Source: Moraxella bovoculi 237 (GTDB lineage Bacteria; Pseudomonadota; Gammaproteobacteria; Pseudomonadales; Moraxellaceae). Taken from it: 64,000 bases of DNA. Below the pieces are notes generated by a model. The model was not told the origin of the DNA, did no database searches, and worked only from the letters and a program-made list of their open reading frames with translations. Where the stretch lies: positions 186,001-250,000 of the forward strand of contig NZ_AOMT01000005.1 of assembly GCF_000696305.2 (NCBI RefSeq), in the 5' to 3' direction. Position numbers and translations under genes: made by a program. Positions 61,333 through 64,000 of the stretch are shown here, piece by piece; within the stretch, counting starts at the first letter, position 1; each line of letters opens with the position of its first letter.

Positions 61333-62730
61333 ATGTCTAAATTTAATTATACAACGCTTGCCGTTGCAATCGCTTCTATTGGGGCGATTGGCTCAGCGCA
61401 TGCAGCAGGTCTTGATCGCTCGGGTCAGGATGTATCAGCGTTTTTGCAGGACGGTACATATGCTGAGGCAGTCTATACTTATATCGATGCGGATATATCC
61501 GGAAAGGATAACAGTGGACGCTCAACGGGGGATGTCGCAGAAGCTTATGATTTCTTCCGTTATGGGGTAAAAACGGACATTAATGACACATTTAGCGTGG
61601 GTATTCTCTATGATGAGCCTTTTGGGGCGGCAGTTGATCATTTTGGCAGCAGTAATTTTATTACTGAAGGCGGCGATGCAACTGTAAATGCTCTAACAGG
61701 TGGGAGGGCGCCAACTTTGGCGGCCGCTCAAGCAGGCCTTGCCCAAGCACAAGCTGGTATTGCTCAATTGCAAGCCGCCATCGCGCAAACAAAAGCAGCA
61801 GGTGGTGATACTACTGCGTTGCAAGGACAGCTTGCATCTGCTGCAGCGACTGTACGTCAGCTGGGCGGGGCAATTAATGCGGCAACCACAGCTGAAGCGC
61901 AGAGTGGTCAAGGAACTAATGTAGAAATTCGTACGAATAATATTACCGGTCTTTTGGGTGCAAAATTTGGCACTAATAAAAATTTCCAAATTTATGGCGG
62001 TCCTGTTGCACAGCGTTTAAAGGGTGAGGTTCACTTGCGCGGTGTGGCATACCAAGCTGCGACAGGCTATGATGCAAAAATCTCAACTGATACTGCACAC
62101 GGTTGGGCTGCGGGCGTTGCTTATACTAAGCCAGAAATTGCCTTAAAAGCTGCGCTTACCTATCGTTCGGAGATTGAGCATGAAAGTAGCATCTCTGAAG
62201 TAATGCCTGCACTAGGCGCTGCTGGTGTAACCACACGTGATTTTAGTGTAACCCTGCCAGAGTCTTGGAACTTAGACTTCCAAACTGGCATTAATCCAAC
62301 TACATTACTAACTGCTAAAGTTCGCTATGTACCTTGGTCTGATTTTGATATTCGTCCGCCAACATATGGCGATGCGACCCTTGCCAGCATCGGTAATTCA
62401 TTACCTATCATTGACTATAGCAAAGATCAATGGTCGGGCGAATTGGGTCTTGCTAAGAAGCTCTCTGATAAAGTGGCGGTATCTGGTAGCGTTGGTTACG
62501 ACAGTGGCGCGGGCAATCCTGCCAGCAGTTTAGGGCCAATTAAAGGCTATTACAGTGTCGGCTTGGGTGGTCGCTATAACTTTACGCCAGAATGGTCATT
62601 CTCTTTGGGCGCTAAATACTTGAAATTTGGCGATGCTACAGCGCAGTTGCCAACTCGTACTACCGTCGGCGAATTTGACGATAATGATGGTTTCATCTTA
62701 GGTGCTAAATTGGCTTACCACGCCAAATAA
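61333..62730 (+). CDS. FadL/OmpP1-family outer-membrane porin, OMP E-like
   Basis: A 465-residue beta-barrel protein. The signal peptide MSKFNYTTLAVAIASIGAIG ends in AHA. The FadL family traits are the N-terminal hatch (RSGQDVSAFLQDGTYAEAV), many alternating beta strands and the final AKLAYHAK. It matches Moraxella OMP E, a fatty-acid-type channel and surface antigen. An insertion of about 75 residues at 119-195, rich in Ala/Gln/Leu (LAQAQAGIAQLQAAIAQTKA), is helix-like and not typical of FadL barrels. I use the ATG at 61333, because GGAG lies 7 bases before it and only 1 base before the other ATG (61327). Confidence 0.9.
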   Translation: MSKFNYTTLAVAIASIGAIGSAHAAGLDRSGQDVSAFLQDGTYAEAVYTYIDADISGKDNSGRSTGDVAEAYDFFRYGVKTDINDTFSVGILYDEPFGAAVDHFGSSNFITEGGDATVNALTGGRAPTLAAAQAGLAQAQAGIAQLQAAIAQTKAAGGDTTALQGQLASAAATVRQLGGAINAATTAEAQSGQGTNVEIRTNNITGLLGAKFGTNKNFQIYGGPVAQRLKGEVHLRGVAYQAATGYDAKISTDTAHGWAAGVAYTKPEIALKAALTYRSEIEHESSISEVMPALGAAGVTTRDFSVTLPESWNLDFQTGINPTTLLTAKVRYVPWSDFDIRPPTYGDATLASIGNSLPIIDYSKDQWSGELGLAKKLSDKVAVSGSVGYDSGAGNPASSLGPIKGYYSVGLGGRYNFTPEWSFSLGAKYLKFGDATAQLPTRTTVGEFDDNDGFILGAKLAYHAK

Positions 62731-62750
62731 TCCGATAGCAATCCCAGATG

Positions 62751-62790
62751 AACAAGCCAAAGCCGTGCGTTTTGGCTTGTTTTTATTTTC
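62751..62790 (+). terminator. Terminator after the OMP E-like gene
   Basis: AACAAGCCAAA pairs with TTTGGCTTGTT around a 9-base loop, followed by TTTTATTTT. Confidence 0.9.
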
Positions 62791-62843
62791 AAAAATATCT
62801 AAAATCTGTTATCATAAGCCCAAATTTTTAATCATTCGACCTT

Positions 62844-63542
62844 ATGAAAATCCTACCTGAAAAACAATTTCTTATCGCGCCATCCATTCTGTCTGCTGAT
62901 TTCGCCAGACTTGGTAAAGATACTGCAGCCGTGCTAGACGCAGGGGCGGATATAGTGCATTTTGATGTCATGGATAATCATTATGTGCCAAATTTGACCT
63001 TTGGTGCGATGATTTGTAAAGCCTTAAAAGACTACGGCATCACCGCGCCGATTGATGTGCATCTTATGGTAAAGCCTGTGGATAGAATGATCGAAGAATT
63101 TATCAAGGCGGGGGCAGACATCATCACGTTCCACCCAGAAGCAAGCGAGCACATTGATCGCAGTCTACAACTCATCAAAGATGCAGGTGTTAAATGCGGA
63201 CTTGTTTTCAACCCTGCCACGCCACTGCATTACTTGGATTATACCATCGATAAACTTGATCAGATTCTTATCATGAGTGTCAATCCTGGTTTTGGCGGCC
63301 AGAAGTTTATTGATGGCACGCTTGATAAAGTGCGTGCAGTTCGCAAGATGATCGACGAGCGTGGGCTTGACATTCGCCTAGAGATTGATGGTGGTGTCAA
63401 TCCTGATAATATCCGTGCGATTGCGGATGCAGGCGTGGATATGTTTGTGGCGGGTTCGGCGATTTTTAATAAGCCTGATTATAAAGCTGTCATCGATCAG
63501 ATGCGTGCAGAACTTGCCTTAGTGCAGACGAAGGTAATCTAA
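62844..63542 (+). CDS. rpe: Ribulose-phosphate 3-epimerase
   Basis: A 232-residue TIM barrel enzyme interconverting ribulose-5-phosphate and xylulose-5-phosphate. Metal and catalytic residues are in [37 protein letters not shown] and LEIDGGVN. The stop codon shares one base with the next start, so the following small gene is translationally coupled. gph, the usual neighbour of rpe in E. coli, is not seen. Confidence 0.97.
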   Translation: MKILPEKQFLIAPSILSADFARLGKDTAAVLDAGADIVHFDVMDNHYVPNLTFGAMICKALKDYGITAPIDVHLMVKPVDRMIEEFIKAGADIITFHPEASEHIDRSLQLIKDAGVKCGLVFNPATPLHYLDYTIDKLDQILIMSVNPGFGGQKFIDGTLDKVRAVRKMIDERGLDIRLEIDGGVNPDNIRAIADAGVDMFVAGSAIFNKPDYKAVIDQMRAELALVQTKVI

Positions 63543-63874
63543 TGAGTGATAAACATAATTCAAGCGCTGCCAACATTGCGCCAAAAAGCGTCATCCCCTT
63601 GGGTGTGACCATCTCTTTATTTGTCGCATCGCTTGTACTAAGCTTGGCAGGGTATGGCTTTCGTCTGATGGCGGGTGATGATGTGAATGACGTGCTGAGT
63701 CATGCGATTAAGGTCGTGCCTTTTTTCTTATTTGTCATGCCGGCTTTGATTTGGCTTGGTAGCGTAGTACTGAACAAAGTAGGTAAAGCTGCCATTCATC
63801 CGCGTAATGCGTGGACGTTGGGCTGGCTGTTATCCACGGTATCCATGCTGTCCATCATGGGAGTGTATAGCTAA
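63542..63874 (+). CDS. Small membrane protein downstream of rpe
   Basis: 110 residues with three hydrophobic helices (VTISLFVASLVLSLAGYGF, VVPFFLFVMPALIWLGSVV and WTLGWLLSTVSMLSIMGVY), no signal sequence and a short polar N-terminus. I do not recognise the family. It overlaps rpe by one base and the next gene by one base, indicating a coupled operon. Its first helix resembles the one in the next, partial gene. Confidence 0.7.
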   Translation: MSDKHNSSAANIAPKSVIPLGVTISLFVASLVLSLAGYGFRLMAGDDVNDVLSHAIKVVPFFLFVMPALIWLGSVVLNKVGKAAIHPRNAWTLGWLLSTVSMLSIMGVYS

Positions 63875-64000
63875 TGTCAGGTCGTCTCATTCCTGATAGA
63901 ATCGTACCCAAAGACATCCCAAAAGGCTTAATCGCAACCTTGATCATCTTGGTGATGCTGATTGGGCTGTCAGGTTTTCGCTTAGGTCAAGGTAATCGCC
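63874..64000 (+). CDS. Partial membrane protein at the window end
   Basis: The first 42 codons are visible, then the window ends. After a polar N-terminus (MSGRLIPDRIVPKDIPKGL) there is one hydrophobic helix (IATLIILVMLIGLSGFRLG). SGFRLGQG resembles GYGFRLMAG in the preceding gene, so the two may be related or partners. Family not recognised. Confidence 0.6.
   Translation, partial: MSGRLIPDRIVPKDIPKGLIATLIILVMLIGLSGFRLGQGNR

Noticed and set aside
1-64000. tRNA, rRNA, CRISPR, integrase or prophage genes, riboswitches
   Set aside because: None could be recognised on either strand.

Overview
The window looks like the chromosome of a gammaproteobacterium of the family Moraxellaceae, most likely Moraxella. 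Four things point there: an OMP E-like FadL-family porin, an Hfq with a very long Gly/Phe/Asp-rich tail, a prephenate dehydrogenase-EPSP synthase fusion, and the overall gene content. The species cannot be fixed from sequence alone. I see no rRNA, tRNA, CRISPR array or prophage. Nearly all of it is housekeeping DNA, with a few accessory or damaged loci.

Layout. 1-4.8 kb: an entericidin-like lipoprotein (cut by the window edge), trmL, tusDCE (no tusB) and glnE. 4.8-9.9 kb: a minus-strand surface-glycan cluster reading tandem-GT2 protein, manC, GT32 and a GT4 gene broken by an in-frame stop. 10-12.4 kb: an Lrp-type regulator divergent from leuA. 12.5-19 kb: two convergent truncated genes (HerA-like ATPase and EamA transporter), a TerD-like protein, a META/DUF4377 lipoprotein, ruvC, fxsA, a MORN protein and a CysB-like regulator. 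19-30.7 kb: ampG, prmC, moeB, an ABC1 kinase, a DUF3482 GTPase, the carboxynorspermidine pair, queD, tsaE, miaA and hfq. 30.8-40.8 kb: sulP, a cardiolipin-synthase remnant, sodA, mnmC-yciI-yciB, lon and an NhaC-type antiporter. 40.9-51.6 kb: an M16 peptidase pair with a tiny lipoprotein, ftsY, ogt, pyrD-cvpA-purF, a lytic transglycosylase and talB. 51.9-64 kb: pheA, tyrA-aroA, a broken rarD, folB-folK, an IS1595-family element, lpxL, uup, slyX, the OMP E-like porin, rpe and two small membrane proteins.

How the genes work together. Several neighbours form clear functional units: sulfur relay (tusDCE), tRNA modification (trmL, tsaE-miaA, mnmC), aromatic amino acids (pheA then tyrA-aroA), folate (folB-folK), purine and pyrimidine synthesis (pyrD-cvpA-purF), and envelope construction (glycosyltransferases, manC, lpxL, ampG, lytic transglycosylase).

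The main non-obvious signal is a mosaic. By eye, the tetranucleotide GATC is absent or nearly absent from some blocks (zero from 4786 to 10641; one in 57056-60853; none in rarD; very few in leuA, queD-tsaE-miaA, lon and pheA), while neighbouring genes have it at ordinary density. This fits imported DNA from a relative under GATC-restriction pressure. MboI (GATC) is known from Moraxella bovis, but the donor is inference. Both genes broken by in-frame TAA codons lie in GATC-poor blocks.
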